From Plantactinospora sp. KBS50 (GTDB taxonomy: Bacteria; Actinomycetota; Actinomycetes; Mycobacteriales; Micromonosporaceae), in NCBI RefSeq assembly GCF_002285795.1, contig NZ_CP022961.1:1178001-1242000 (forward strand): a DNA stretch of 64,000 nt, in the 5' to 3' direction. This document shows, piece after piece, positions 43,958 through 53,116 of the stretch. The translations under genes were made by a program, and so were the position numbers. A model generated the notes under the pieces. The model was not told the origin of the DNA. It saw nothing but the letters and a program-made list of their open reading frames with translations, and did not search any database. How positions within the stretch are numbered: position 1 is the first letter of the stretch; the number at the start of each line of letters is the position of its first letter.

Positions 43958-45418
43958 ATGCGACGAATCGCGATGCTGTGCGCCCTCGGACTGGTGTCGG
44001 CCGGCATGACCACCGTGGTGGCCACCGCCCCGGCCCAGGCCGCGTGCACCTCGATCCCGGCCACGGCCGATCCCTCGGTGCTGCTGATCGTGCACCGGGT
44101 GGCGAAGAACCTGGTGGTCAACGACAAGGTGTTGCTGGCCGGGTTCGAGGCCGGCTGGGTCGAGTCCCACATGAACAACCTGCCCTGCGGCGACAAGTCG
44201 TCGCTCGGGGTGTTCCAGCAGCGCTGGGACTACGGCTGGGGCACCCAGGCGCAGATCATGGACCCGGTCTACGCGGCGACCCAGTTCTACTCCCGGGCCA
44301 TCACCTGCGACCGGAACAACCCGGGCTACAGCGCCGGCCAGGTCGCCCAGTGCGTCCAGGGGTCCGGCTTCCCGGACCGGTACGACCAGGCCGTCGGCAC
44401 CGCGCGGACCCTGCTGGCCAGCGCGGCCCGGTACGCCGCCTCGGCCACCGGGTCACCCACCGACTTCAACGGGGACGGCCGGTCGGACATCGTCGCGTTC
44501 ACCCAGGGCTCGCTGGCCGACGTGTACGTGGCCACCTCCACCGGTTCATCGTTCGCCGGCACCTCGGTGAAGTGGAGCGACTTCTTCTCCGTCGGCGGGG
44601 AGACCGCGCTGACCGGTGACTTCAACGGCGACGGCAAGGACGACATCGTCACGTTCGCGCACGGCTCCGGCACGCCCGGCTCGTCCAACGCCGCCACGGC
44701 CGGCGACGTCTACGTCGAACTGTCCACCGGCACCACCTTCTGCTGCGGCGCCAAATGGCACGACTGGTTCGCCCCCGCCGGCGAAATCCCCGCCGTCGGC
44801 GACGTCAACGGCGACGGCAAAGACGACATCATCACCTTCACCCACAACAACCTCGCCGACGTCTACGTCGCCCTCTCCACCGGCACCACCTTCACCCCCG
44901 CCCAAAAATGGCACGACTGGTTCGCCCCCACCGGCGAAACCCCCGCCGTCGCCGACGTCAACGGAGACGGCAAAGCCGACATCATCACCTTCACCCAAGG
45001 CACCACCACCACCGCCGACGTCTACGTCGCCCTCTCCACCGGCACCACCTTCCAACCCGCCCAAAAATGGCACGACCTGTTCTCCCTCACCGGCGAACAA
45101 CCCCGCGTCGGCGACATCAACGGAGACGGCAAAGCCGACATCGTCACCTTCACCTGCAACCCCGACGCCGACGTCTACGCCGCCACCTCCACCGGAACAA
45201 CCTTCACCGGCACCACCATCAAATGGCACGACCACTTCTGCCTCACCGGCGAACACCCCTACCTCGGCGACGTCAACGGCGACGGCAAAGACGACCTCAT
45301 CGTCTTCACCCAAGGCACCACCAACGACGTCTACACCGCCCTCTCCACCGGCACCACCTTCCAACCCAGCCAAAAATGGCACGACTACTTCGGCCTCACC
45401 GGCGAAACGACCCTTTAG
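43958..45418 (+). CDS. secreted SLT-like peptidoglycan hydrolase with FG-GAP repeats
   Basis: 486 residues; signal peptide cut after APAQA. Residues 35-160 form the transglycosylase-like domain common in actinomycetes: GFEAGWVESHMNNLPCGDK with the probable catalytic glutamate, SLGVFQQRWDYGWGTQAQIMDPVYAATQFY (read as SLGVFQQRWDYGWGT and IMDPVYAA). Four cysteines suggest disulfides. The C-terminal two-thirds is the seven-repeat FG-GAP domain. Its first two repeats are divergent and use host-like codons, while the rest matches the other two copies. It would cleave glycan strands outside the cell. The next gene's AGGAGG overlaps this stop codon. Confidence 0.82.
   Translation: MRRIAMLCALGLVSAGMTTVVATAPAQAACTSIPATADPSVLLIVHRVAKNLVVNDKVLLAGFEAGWVESHMNNLPCGDKSSLGVFQQRWDYGWGTQAQIMDPVYAATQFYSRAITCDRNNPGYSAGQVAQCVQGSGFPDRYDQAVGTARTLLASAARYAASATGSPTDFNGDGRSDIVAFTQGSLADVYVATSTGSSFAGTSVKWSDFFSVGGETALTGDFNGDGKDDIVTFAHGSGTPGSSNAATAGDVYVELSTGTTFCCGAKWHDWFAPAGEIPAVGDVNGDGKDDIITFTHNNLADVYVALSTGTTFTPAQKWHDWFAPTGETPAVADVNGDGKADIITFTQGTTTTADVYVALSTGTTFQPAQKWHDLFSLTGEQPRVGDINGDGKADIVTFTCNPDADVYAATSTGTTFTGTTIKWHDHFCLTGEHPYLGDVNGDGKDDLIVFTQGTTNDVYTALSTGTTFQPSQKWHDYFGLTGETTL
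44706..45415 (+). repeat. FG-GAP domain DNA repeat, copy 2 (partial identity)
   Basis: From the third repeat onward (GTCTACGTCGAACTGTCC) the DNA is almost identical to copies 1 and 3; the 250 bases before it, encoding repeats 1-2 of the same domain, differ in sequence and codon choice and contain an insertion (HGSGTPGSSNAATAG). The sharp switch looks like a gene-conversion boundary. Confidence 0.85.
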
Positions 45419-45426
45419 GAGGATCG

Positions 45427-47595
45427 ATGCGCACGACCCGTCGTACCGGCGCCCTGCTCGGTGCCGCGCTCGCCGGCGCCCTGCTCTGCGCCGCCCCGGC
45501 CGCCGCCGGTGCCGACCGGCCCGGTGCCGACCGGCCCGGTGACGCCGCCGGCTCGGGCCGGCCGGGGGAGACCGCCGGCTCGGGCCGGGCCGCCGGTTCC
45601 GCGACCGCCGGCTCGGGCCGGGCCGCCGGTTCCGCGACCGCCGGCCTGGCCGGGCCGTTCGCCCGGGCGGCGCGCGACTTCGGCGTACCCCGGGACCTGC
45701 TGGTGGCGGTCGGCTACAGCGAGAGCCGGTTGACCGACCACCAGGGTCTGCCCAGCCAGGACAACGGCTTCGGGGTGATGCACCTGGCCGACAACCCGTA
45801 CAACCGGAGCCTGCCGCTGGCCGCCGACCTCACCGGGACCGGCGTGCCCACCCTGAAGACCGACGTCGCGGCCAACATCCGTGGCGCGGCGGCGGTGCTG
45901 GCCAGCTACGCGAAGCAGGCCGGCATCACCGGCGCCGACCCCGCGGCCTGGTATCCGGCGGTGGCCCGGTACGCGGGCGCGACAAGCGACTCCGGCGCGC
46001 GGCTCTACGCCGACCACGTGTACCAGGTGCTCAACCAGGGCATCGGCGGACCGGTGCCGGTGCCGGCCCGCAGGGTCCGGCCGCAGCTCGGCCGGTACGC
46101 GGACGTCCAGGTGGCCGGTCGGCTGAGCACCGCCGAGCAGCCGGTGGCGGGTCTGGCCGCCGCGGCGGTGCCGGAGTATCCCGGGGCGCACTGGGTGGCG
46201 GCCAACGGCAACAACTACTCGCCCGGTCGCAGCGCCGCGATCAGCACGGTGGTCATCCACGTCACCCAGGGCTCGTACGCGGGCACCGTGAACTGGTTCC
46301 AGAATCCGTCGGCGGGGGTGAGCGCGCACTACGTGGTGCGCTCCAGCGACGGTGACATCACCCAGATGGTCCGCGAACAGGACACGGCCTACCACGTCAT
46401 CAACGCGAACTCGTACGCCGTCGGGATCGAGCACGAGGGCTACGTGGACCAGCCGGCCTGGTTCACCGACGTCATGTACCGCTCGTCGGCGGCGTTGACC
46501 CGGTACCTGTGCGACAGGTGGGGGCTGCCCAGGGACCGGGCGCACATCAAGGGCCACTACGAGATGCCGGGCAACGACCACACGGACCCGGGGCCGAACT
46601 GGAACTGGAACTACTACATCTCGCTGGTCAACTCCGGCGGAAGCAAGCCGGTGGCCGGGTCGTCGACCGACTTCAACGGCGACGGCAAAGACGACATCAT
46701 CACCTTCACCCTCGGCACCCGCAACGACGTCTACGTCGCCACCTCCACCGGATCAGCCTTCGCCGGCACCTCAGTGAAGTGGAGCGACTACTTCGGCCTC
46801 ACCGGCGAAACCCCCCTCACCGGAGACTTCAACGGCGACGGCAAAGACGACATCATCACCTTCACCGGCGGCACCCTCGCCGACGTCTACGTCGAGCTGT
46901 CCACCGGCACCACCTTCTGCTGCGGCGCCAAATGGCACGACTGGTTCGCCCCCGCCGGCGAAATCCCCGCCGTCGGCGACGTCAACGGCGACGGCAAAGA
47001 CGACATCATCACCTTCACCCACAACAACCTCGCCGACGTCTACGTCGCCCTCTCCACCGGCACCACCTTCACCCCCGCCCAAAAATGGCACGACTGGTTC
47101 GCCCCCACCGGAGAAACCCCCGCCGTCGCCGACGTCAACGGAGACGGCAAAGCCGACATCATCACCTTCACCCAAGGCACCACCACCACCGCCGACGTCT
47201 ACGTCGCCCTCTCCACCGGCACCACCTTCCAACCCGCCCAAAAATGGCACGACCTGTTCTCCCTCACCGGCGAACAACCCCGCGTCGGCGACATCAACGG
47301 AGACGGCAAAGCCGACATCGTCACCTTCACCTGCAACCCCGACGCCGACGTCTACGCCGCCACCTCCACCGGAACAACCTTCACCGGCACCACCATCAAA
47401 TGGCACGACCACTTCTGCCTCACCGGCGAACACCCCTACCTCGGCGACGTCAACGGCGACGGCAAAGACGACCTCATCGTCTTCACCCAAGGCACCACCA
47501 ACGACGTCTACACCGCCCTCTCCACCGGAACCACCTTCCAACCCAGCCAAAAATGGCACGACTACTTCGGCCTCACCGGCGAAATCACCTACTGA
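45427..47595 (+). CDS. secreted bifunctional SLT-like/amidase_2 peptidoglycan hydrolase with FG-GAP repeats
   Basis: 722 residues from the ATG after AGGAGG. Signal peptide (cut near APAAAGA), a Gly/Ser/Ala-rich linker with an 11-residue tandem repeat, then a transglycosylase-like domain (LLVAVGYSESRLTDHQGLPS, DNGFGVMHLADNPYNRS) and, from about residue 265, an N-acetylmuramoyl-L-alanine amidase domain: ISTVVIHVTQGSYAGTVNWF, SAHYVVRSSDGDITQMV, NSYAVGIEHEGY and GHYEMPGNDHTDPGPNW supply the zinc histidines and catalytic glutamate. The FG-GAP domain fills the last 310 residues. Two cutting activities on one exported chain suggest attack on foreign or shed peptidoglycan. Confidence 0.87.
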   Translation: MRTTRRTGALLGAALAGALLCAAPAAAGADRPGADRPGDAAGSGRPGETAGSGRAAGSATAGSGRAAGSATAGLAGPFARAARDFGVPRDLLVAVGYSESRLTDHQGLPSQDNGFGVMHLADNPYNRSLPLAADLTGTGVPTLKTDVAANIRGAAAVLASYAKQAGITGADPAAWYPAVARYAGATSDSGARLYADHVYQVLNQGIGGPVPVPARRVRPQLGRYADVQVAGRLSTAEQPVAGLAAAAVPEYPGAHWVAANGNNYSPGRSAAISTVVIHVTQGSYAGTVNWFQNPSAGVSAHYVVRSSDGDITQMVREQDTAYHVINANSYAVGIEHEGYVDQPAWFTDVMYRSSAALTRYLCDRWGLPRDRAHIKGHYEMPGNDHTDPGPNWNWNYYISLVNSGGSKPVAGSSTDFNGDGKDDIITFTLGTRNDVYVATSTGSAFAGTSVKWSDYFGLTGETPLTGDFNGDGKDDIITFTGGTLADVYVELSTGTTFCCGAKWHDWFAPAGEIPAVGDVNGDGKDDIITFTHNNLADVYVALSTGTTFTPAQKWHDWFAPTGETPAVADVNGDGKADIITFTQGTTTTADVYVALSTGTTFQPAQKWHDLFSLTGEQPRVGDINGDGKADIVTFTCNPDADVYAATSTGTTFTGTTIKWHDHFCLTGEHPYLGDVNGDGKDDLIVFTQGTTNDVYTALSTGTTFQPSQKWHDYFGLTGEITY
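46650..47595 (+). repeat. FG-GAP domain DNA repeat, copy 3
   Basis: Inverted relative to copy 1 (28218-29166), with identical protein over the whole domain and near-identical DNA from CCGGTGGCCGGGTCGTCGAC to the stop codon. Together they bracket 17.5 kb of the arabinan locus. Confidence 0.9.
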
Positions 47596-47620
47596 AACGA
47601 CCATCCCACAAGGAGTGATC

Positions 47621-48604
47621 GTGAACGACCGTCCGCACACCCTCAACCGTCGCCGCCTGCTGATCGGCTCGGCGGCCGTTGCCGCCGGCACGTTGACCAG
47701 CGGCCTCGTCGCGCCGGGCGCCGCGCAGGCCGCCGGTAACGGCTACGGCCTGACCATCGTGGACCGCAACGAGAACGCCGGCCGGCTCCAGTACTACCGC
47801 TTCGCCACCAGCGCGATCGGCTGGAACCCGGGCGTCAACGTGCTGCTGCCCGACGGCTACCACACCTCGGGCAAGCGGTACCCGGTGCTGTACCTGCTGC
47901 ACGGCGGCAACCAGGACTTCCGTACGTTCCACATGTACGAGGACATCGTGAACCTGACCGCGGGGCGGCAGTTGATCGTGGTGATGCCGGACGCCGCGAC
48001 CGGCTGGTACTGCAACCCGGTGAACAGCTTCGTGGGGCCGCGCAACTGGGAGACCTTCCACATGGCCCAGTTGCTGCCCTGGATCGACGCGAACTTCCGC
48101 ACCTTCGCCGAGTACAACGGCCGGGCCGTGGCCGGATTCTCGATGGGCGGCTTCGGCGCGCTGAAGTACACGGCGAAGTACTACGGGCACTTCTGCTCGG
48201 TCAGCTCCCACTCCGGGCCGGCGAGCCTGCGGCGGGACTTCGGCCTGGTCGTCCACTGGGCCAACGTCAGCTCGGCCGCCGTCGAGCTGGGCGGTGGCAC
48301 GGTGTACGGCGTACCGCTGTGGGACGAGGCGCGGGTGACCGCCGACAACCCGATGGAGCGGATCCCGAGCTACCTCAACAAGCGGATCTTCCTGGTCGCC
48401 GGCACCTCGCCCGACCCGGTCAACTGGTTCGACACGGTGAACGAGACGCAGGTGCTGGCCGGCCAGCGGGAGTTCCGCGGTGCCCTGGCCGGGGCCGGGA
48501 TCCCGCACGAGTGGCACGAGCGGCCGGGCGGCCACGTGTTCCGGCACGACATGTTCACCCTGGATCTGAACGGCATGCTCGGCCGGCTGCGCCGGGCGGC
48601 CTGA
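47621..48604 (+). CDS. Tat-exported esterase of the antigen-85/esterase D superfamily
   Basis: 327 residues; GTG at 47621 after AGGAG (a GTG at 47615 overlaps that site). The N-terminus RRRLLIGSAAVAAG is a twin-arginine signal. Alpha/beta-hydrolase features: YPVLYLLHGG oxyanion strand, NWETFHMAQLLPWIDANF, nucleophile serine in GFSMGGFGAL, and the histidine in GGHVFRHD. The WETF segment and overall order resemble mycobacterial antigen 85 mycolyltransferases and other PF00756 esterases. Actinomycetes of this type are not expected to make mycolic acids, so here the enzyme may hydrolyse esters on foreign arabinogalactan, such as mycolyl or acyl groups. That substrate is inferred from context only. 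Confidence 0.82.
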   Translation: MNDRPHTLNRRRLLIGSAAVAAGTLTSGLVAPGAAQAAGNGYGLTIVDRNENAGRLQYYRFATSAIGWNPGVNVLLPDGYHTSGKRYPVLYLLHGGNQDFRTFHMYEDIVNLTAGRQLIVVMPDAATGWYCNPVNSFVGPRNWETFHMAQLLPWIDANFRTFAEYNGRAVAGFSMGGFGALKYTAKYYGHFCSVSSHSGPASLRRDFGLVVHWANVSSAAVELGGGTVYGVPLWDEARVTADNPMERIPSYLNKRIFLVAGTSPDPVNWFDTVNETQVLAGQREFRGALAGAGIPHEWHERPGGHVFRHDMFTLDLNGMLGRLRRAA

Positions 48605-48700
48605 CGGGGTCGGGACGGCCGGACGGGTCGGGTGGCGACCTGACCCTTCCGGCGGGCCGGCGGGTACCGGTCGGCGTGGGGCCGACCGGTACCCGCCGGC

Positions 48701-49843
48701 TCATCGTCGCTGGCCGCCGGTGCCCTCCCGCATGGCGTTGCGCTGCACGGCCCGGCTGATGTCGCTGGGCGAGACGATGCCGACCAGTTGGTCGCCCTCG
48801 ACCACCAGGGCGCGCCCGTCGGCGCAGGCGCTGAGCCGGGGCAGCAGCTCCAGCAGCGGCTCGTCGGGACGGGCCAGCACGAGCTGGTCGGGCGGGCAGG
48901 AGACCGCGCCGAGGTTCGTACCGGCCCGTTGGTCGGCCGGCACGCCGCGGACCCGGTCGAGGGTCACCAGGCCCACCGGGCGGCCGTCGACCACCAGCGG
49001 CAGGGCCGAGTGCCGGTACGCCCACAGGTAGTGGTCGACGAAGTCGGCGACGCTCACCTCCGGGGTGACCGCCTGCGGTTGCGCGGTCATCACCTCGCCC
49101 ACCCGTACCCCGCTGAGCGCCACCCCGACCCGGGCCTGCCGCTCCTCGGCCATCGCGGCGCCGACCAGGAACCAGCCGATCAGCGCCAGCCAGAGCGCCC
49201 CCACCGCGAACCCGGTGAGGAACTGCCACAGCCCCAGCGCGATCAGCGCCGCCCCGAGCACCCGCCCGGCGCGGGCCGCGGCGATCGCCGCCCAGGTCCG
49301 GTCGCCGCGCCAGCGCCACAGCGCGGCCCGCAGCAGCCGCCCACCGTCCAGCGGCGCGGCCGGAAGCACGTTGAAGATCGCCAGCACCAGGTTGATCCCG
49401 GCCAGCCACGCGAACGCCCCGAAGACCAGCCCGCGGGGGCCGGTGGCCGCGATTCCGGCCGCGACGGCGCCGAAGATCGCCCCGAGGATGAAGCTGACCA
49501 GCGGTCCCACCCCGGCGATCCGCAGCTCGGCGCCCGGCGTACGGGCCTCACCGCGCAGCTGCGCGACGCCGCCGAACAGCCACAGCGTGATGCCCTGCAC
49601 CTCCAGGCCGTTGCGCCGGGCGACCACGGCGTGCGACACCTCGTGCGCCAGCAGCCCCAGGAAGAACACCACGGCCGCCGCGATCCCGGCCAGCGCGTAC
49701 GCCCAGCCCGGGTGGCCCGGGTACGCCCGCGGGAACTGGTCCGCCGACAGCCCCCAGACGAGCAGGCCGAAGATGACCACCACGCTCCAGTTGACGCCGA
49801 CGGGTACGCCGGCGACCCGGCCCAGCCGGAAGCTCGCCCCCAT
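48701..49843 (-). CDS. site-2 protease family (M50) metalloprotease with CBS domains
   Basis: 380 residues. The membrane part has the zinc motif LLAHEVSHAVVA in the second helix and the distal metal ligand in NVLPAAPLDGGRLL; six hydrophobic segments in all. Two CBS repeats follow: VGEVMTAQPQAVTPEVSVADFV and LVVEGDQLVGIVSPSDISRA. This Rip3-like architecture cleaves membrane-bound substrates, with the CBS pair probably sensing adenosine nucleotides. It ends the arabinan region on the opposite strand and appears unrelated to it. Confidence 0.92.
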   Translation of the reverse strand: MGASFRLGRVAGVPVGVNWSVVVIFGLLVWGLSADQFPRAYPGHPGWAYALAGIAAAVVFFLGLLAHEVSHAVVARRNGLEVQGITLWLFGGVAQLRGEARTPGAELRIAGVGPLVSFILGAIFGAVAAGIAATGPRGLVFGAFAWLAGINLVLAIFNVLPAAPLDGGRLLRAALWRWRGDRTWAAIAAARAGRVLGAALIALGLWQFLTGFAVGALWLALIGWFLVGAAMAEERQARVGVALSGVRVGEVMTAQPQAVTPEVSVADFVDHYLWAYRHSALPLVVDGRPVGLVTLDRVRGVPADQRAGTNLGAVSCPPDQLVLARPDEPLLELLPRLSACADGRALVVEGDQLVGIVSPSDISRAVQRNAMREGTGGQRR

Positions 49844-49962
49844 GCGTCATGCATACCCCGCCGTACCCCGATCACGCCAGGTGCGCGGATCGGCCGCGAC
49901 CCCGCAGGTGGCCGCGCCGGAAGCGACAACACGGGATCTTTCCACCGGAGTAGCGTCGGCCC

Positions 49963-50928
49963 ATGCGTTACGTCCCGTTGGAGACCGCCAGACCGATTTC
50001 CGTGATCGGCCTCGGCACCTGGCAGTTCGGGTCCCGCGAGTGGGGCTACGGCGCCGGCTACCGGCAGCGCGCCGAGCAGATCGTCCGCCGGGCGCTGGAG
50101 ATGGGGGTCACCCTGTTCGACACGGCCGAGATGTACGCGCTCGGGGCCAGCGAGCGGATCCTCGGCGCGGCGCTCGGCGACGACCGGGAGAAGGTCTTCC
50201 TGGCGAGCAAGATCTTCCCGCTGTTCCCGGTGGCGCCGGTGGTACGCCGGCGGGCGGCGGCCTCGGCCCGCCGGCTCGGGGTGCGCTCCATCGACCTGTA
50301 CCAGGTGCACCAGCCGAACCCGGTGATCCGGGACGGCAGCACGATGCGCGGGATGCGCGGATTGCAGGACGACGGCCTGATCGGCGAGGTCGGGGTGAGC
50401 AACTACGCCCTGAAGCGGTGGCGGACCGCCGAGGCGCACCTGGGTCGGCGGGTGCTGTCCAACCAGGTGCGGTACAGCATCGCCCAACGGGAACCCGAAC
50501 GGGACCTGGTGCCGTACGCCGAGCGCAGCGGCCGGCTGGTCATCGCGTACAGCCCGCTGGCGCAGGGGTTCGTCTCCGGCCGGTACGACGCGAACCACCG
50601 GCCCGCCGGGGCGGTCCGGCGGGCCAACCCGCTGTTCCTGCCGGAGAACCTCGAACGCGGCGCCGGCCTGCTGGCCGCGCTGCGCGAGGTGGCCGACGCG
50701 CACGACGCCACCGAGAGCCAGATCGCGCTGGCCTACCTGGTGCGCAGCCCGGCGGTGGTGGCCATCCCCGGCGCGTCCAGCGTGGAACAGTTGGAACGCA
50801 ACGCCGCCGCGGCCGACATCCGGCTCGCCGACGACGAGTACGCCGCGCTAGCCCGCGCCGCCCGCGAGTTCAGCCCGATCACCGGCCCGGCCGTGCTGCC
50901 GCGGCTGCTCCGCGCCCGCCGTTCCTGA
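49963..50928 (+). CDS. aldo/keto reductase
   Basis: 321 residues. TIM-barrel AKR with the catalytic tetrad visible: Asp and Tyr in FDTAEMYALG, Lys in ASKIFP and His in YQVHQPNP; the NADPH site includes GVSNYAL, IAYSPLAQGF and AIPGASSVEQLERN near the end. It reduces aldehydes or ketones with NADPH; this clade is close to YajO/YghZ-type and general stress AKRs. Substrate unknown. It is followed by a short spacer containing three GGATCCGTACCC-like repeats and the hemerythrin gene. Confidence 0.9.
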   Translation: MRYVPLETARPISVIGLGTWQFGSREWGYGAGYRQRAEQIVRRALEMGVTLFDTAEMYALGASERILGAALGDDREKVFLASKIFPLFPVAPVVRRRAAASARRLGVRSIDLYQVHQPNPVIRDGSTMRGMRGLQDDGLIGEVGVSNYALKRWRTAEAHLGRRVLSNQVRYSIAQREPERDLVPYAERSGRLVIAYSPLAQGFVSGRYDANHRPAGAVRRANPLFLPENLERGAGLLAALREVADAHDATESQIALAYLVRSPAVVAIPGASSVEQLERNAAAADIRLADDEYAALARAAREFSPITGPAVLPRLLRARRS

Positions 50929-51019
50929 CCGCAACGGTGCGGATCCGCAACGGAACGGATCCGTACCCGCAGAGATCCGTACCCGTACGAAGCCGCCACC
51001 CTACGAAGGAGACCGCAGC

Positions 51020-51517
51020 ATGGACGACATCACGGCGCTGATCCTGGACGACCACCACGCCTTCCGGGTCGGGTTCGCCCGCCTCGACGACGCCCGCGAC
51101 AACGCCGACCTGGCGGCAGTCTGGGACGACCTGGCGCTGCACCTGGACATCCACGCCGAGGCCGAGGAGGCGATCCTCTACCCGCACCTGGTCAAGCACG
51201 GCGACGACGGCGAGGACGAGACCGACGACGCCATCCGGGACCACAACAAGATCCGGGACGCGATCGAGGAGGCGAAGAAGCACCCGGTCGGCTCGGACGC
51301 GTGGTGGCAGGCGGTGGGCACGGCGCGCAGCGAGAACAGCGAACACCTGGCCGAGGAGGAGGACGAGGCGCTGGCCGACTTCCGCCGGCACGCCAGCACC
51401 GAGCTGCGGGCCGAGCTGGGCGCGCGCTGGCTGCGGTTCTACGGCGAGCATCCGCGCGGACGCGGGCTGCGGTTCACCGACAAGGACCCCGGCCGGTACG
51501 TGCGGGAGCACCGCTGA
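51020..51517 (+). CDS. hemerythrin HHE-domain protein
   Basis: 165 residues from an ATG after GAAGGAGA. Helical bundle with the iron-ligand pattern LDDHHAF, HLDIHAEAEEAILYPHL, IRDHNKIRDAI and NSEHLAEEEDEAL. Such cytosolic proteins bind a di-iron centre and oxygen or sense redox state. The tail RFYGEHPRGRGLRFTDKDPG is an extension of unknown use. Stands alone; not linked to its neighbours by overlap. Confidence 0.88.
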   Translation: MDDITALILDDHHAFRVGFARLDDARDNADLAAVWDDLALHLDIHAEAEEAILYPHLVKHGDDGEDETDDAIRDHNKIRDAIEEAKKHPVGSDAWWQAVGTARSENSEHLAEEEDEALADFRRHASTELRAELGARWLRFYGEHPRGRGLRFTDKDPGRYVREHR

Positions 51518-51641
51518 GCCGCCCCGGGCCGCCCCCGGCGAAAGCCTTCGTCACTCTCCGTAACTGGATGCCTCCTGGTTGACACCCCTGTTCGCGCTGG
51601 ACGCAACGCACTCGAAGTGTCGCCGAGATAGCGTCGGTGGG

Positions 51642-53114
51642 GTGACGGAGACCTTCCACGCGCCGCCGGTCGACCTGCCGGCCACCCTCGGCGGGCTACG
51701 CGCCGCCGGACACCGCTACAAGACCGTCAAGCAGGAGCTACGGGACAACCTGCTGGCGCGGATGCGCTCCGGCGCCGAGCGCTTCCCGGGCATCGTCGGC
51801 TACGAGGACACCGTACTGCCGGAGGTGGAACGGGCGCTGCTGGCCGGGCACGACATGGTGCTGCTCGGCGAGCGCGGCCAGGGCAAGACCCGGCTGATCC
51901 GCTCGCTGGGCCAACTGCTGGACGAGTGGACGCCGGTGCTGCCGGACTCGCCGCTGAACGAGCACCCGCTGCACCCGGTCACCCCGGCGGCGATCGCCGC
52001 CGTGGCGCAGGCCGGCGACGACCAGCCGATCTCCTGGCTGCACCGGTCCATGCGGTACGGCGAGAAGCTGGCCACCCCGGACACCAGCGTCGGCGACCTG
52101 ATCGGCGACGTCGACCCGATCCGGATCGCCCAGGGCCGCACCCTCGGCGATCCGGAGACGATCCACTTCGGGCTGGTGCCCCGGACCAACCGGGGCATCT
52201 TCGCCGTCAACGAACTGCCCGACCTGGCCGAACGGATCCAGGTGGCGCTGCTGAACGTGCTGGAGGAACGGGACATCCAGGTCCGCGGCTACCAGCTCCG
52301 GCTGCCGCTGGACCTGCTGCTGGTGGCCAGCGCCAACCCGGAGGACTACACCAACCGGGGCCGGATCATCAGCCCGCTCAAGGACCGGTTCGGCGCCGAG
52401 ATCCGTACCCACTACCCGCTCGACCTGGAACTGGAGGTCGAGCTGATCCGGCAGGAGGCCGACCTGGTCGCCACGGTGCCGGAGCACGTGCTGGAGGTGC
52501 TGGCCCGGTTCGCCCGCGCGGTCCGCGAATCGCCCTCGGTGGACGCCAGGTCCGGCGTGTCGGCCCGGTTCGCGATCGCCGCGGCCGAGACCGTCGCGGC
52601 CGCCGCGCTACGCCGGGAGGGTCTGCTGGCCGGCACGTCCAGCCAGCCCCGGCAGGACCTTCCCGCGGTGGCCCGGGTCGGCGACGCGGTGTCGGTGACC
52701 AGCACCCTGCGCGGCAAGGTGGAGTTCGAGGCGAACGAGGAGGGCCGGGAGATCGAAATCCTGGCCCACCTGCTGCGCACGGCGACCGCCGACACCTTCC
52801 GGACCCGGCTGGCCGGGCTGGACCTGTCCGGCTTCACCGGGCTGGTCGCCGAGGGCGACGTGGTGGAGACCGGCGAACTGGTCGACTCGGCGGAACTGCT
52901 GCGCCAGGTCGGCACCGTGCCCGGACTGGCCAAGGCGCTGGACCGGCTGGGCCTGGGCGACGCGCCCACCCCCGGCGAGGCCGCGGCCGGCATCGAGTTC
53001 GTGCTGGAAGGACTGCACCTGACCCGCCGGCTGGGCAAGGAGGTCACCGACGACGGGCGCACCCGGTACGGCGGCCGGGACACCGGCGGACGCACCGGCG
53101 GGGGCCGAGGCTGA
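51642..53114 (+). CDS. MoxR-type AAA+ ATPase (magnesium-chelatase-like)
   Basis: 490 residues from a GTG with only a weak ribosome site. Walker A is GERGQGKTRL, Walker B and sensor region GIFAVNELPDL and LLVASANPEDYTNRG, with the arginine finger region SPLKDRFGAEI. The C-terminal 180 residues include RREGLLAGTSSQPRQDLP and a GG-rich tail. MoxR ATPases act with VWA-domain partners to insert cofactors or remodel complexes; the partner is encoded two bases downstream. Target unknown. Confidence 0.92.
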   Translation: MTETFHAPPVDLPATLGGLRAAGHRYKTVKQELRDNLLARMRSGAERFPGIVGYEDTVLPEVERALLAGHDMVLLGERGQGKTRLIRSLGQLLDEWTPVLPDSPLNEHPLHPVTPAAIAAVAQAGDDQPISWLHRSMRYGEKLATPDTSVGDLIGDVDPIRIAQGRTLGDPETIHFGLVPRTNRGIFAVNELPDLAERIQVALLNVLEERDIQVRGYQLRLPLDLLLVASANPEDYTNRGRIISPLKDRFGAEIRTHYPLDLELEVELIRQEADLVATVPEHVLEVLARFARAVRESPSVDARSGVSARFAIAAAETVAAAALRREGLLAGTSSQPRQDLPAVARVGDAVSVTSTLRGKVEFEANEEGREIEILAHLLRTATADTFRTRLAGLDLSGFTGLVAEGDVVETGELVDSAELLRQVGTVPGLAKALDRLGLGDAPTPGEAAAGIEFVLEGLHLTRRLGKEVTDDGRTRYGGRDTGGRTGGGRG

Positions 53115-53116
53115 TC

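Noticed and set aside
44546-45382. Long glycine/valine-rich frames antisense to the FG-GAP repeats (also at 46771-47691 and 26286-29042)
   Set aside because: Mirror images of the repetitive coding DNA, with low-complexity composition and no family similarity.
44600-45415. Regular repetition resembling a CRISPR or satellite array
   Set aside because: The period (about 135 bases) is coding and translates into a conserved repeat protein; there are no short identical repeats with unique spacers.
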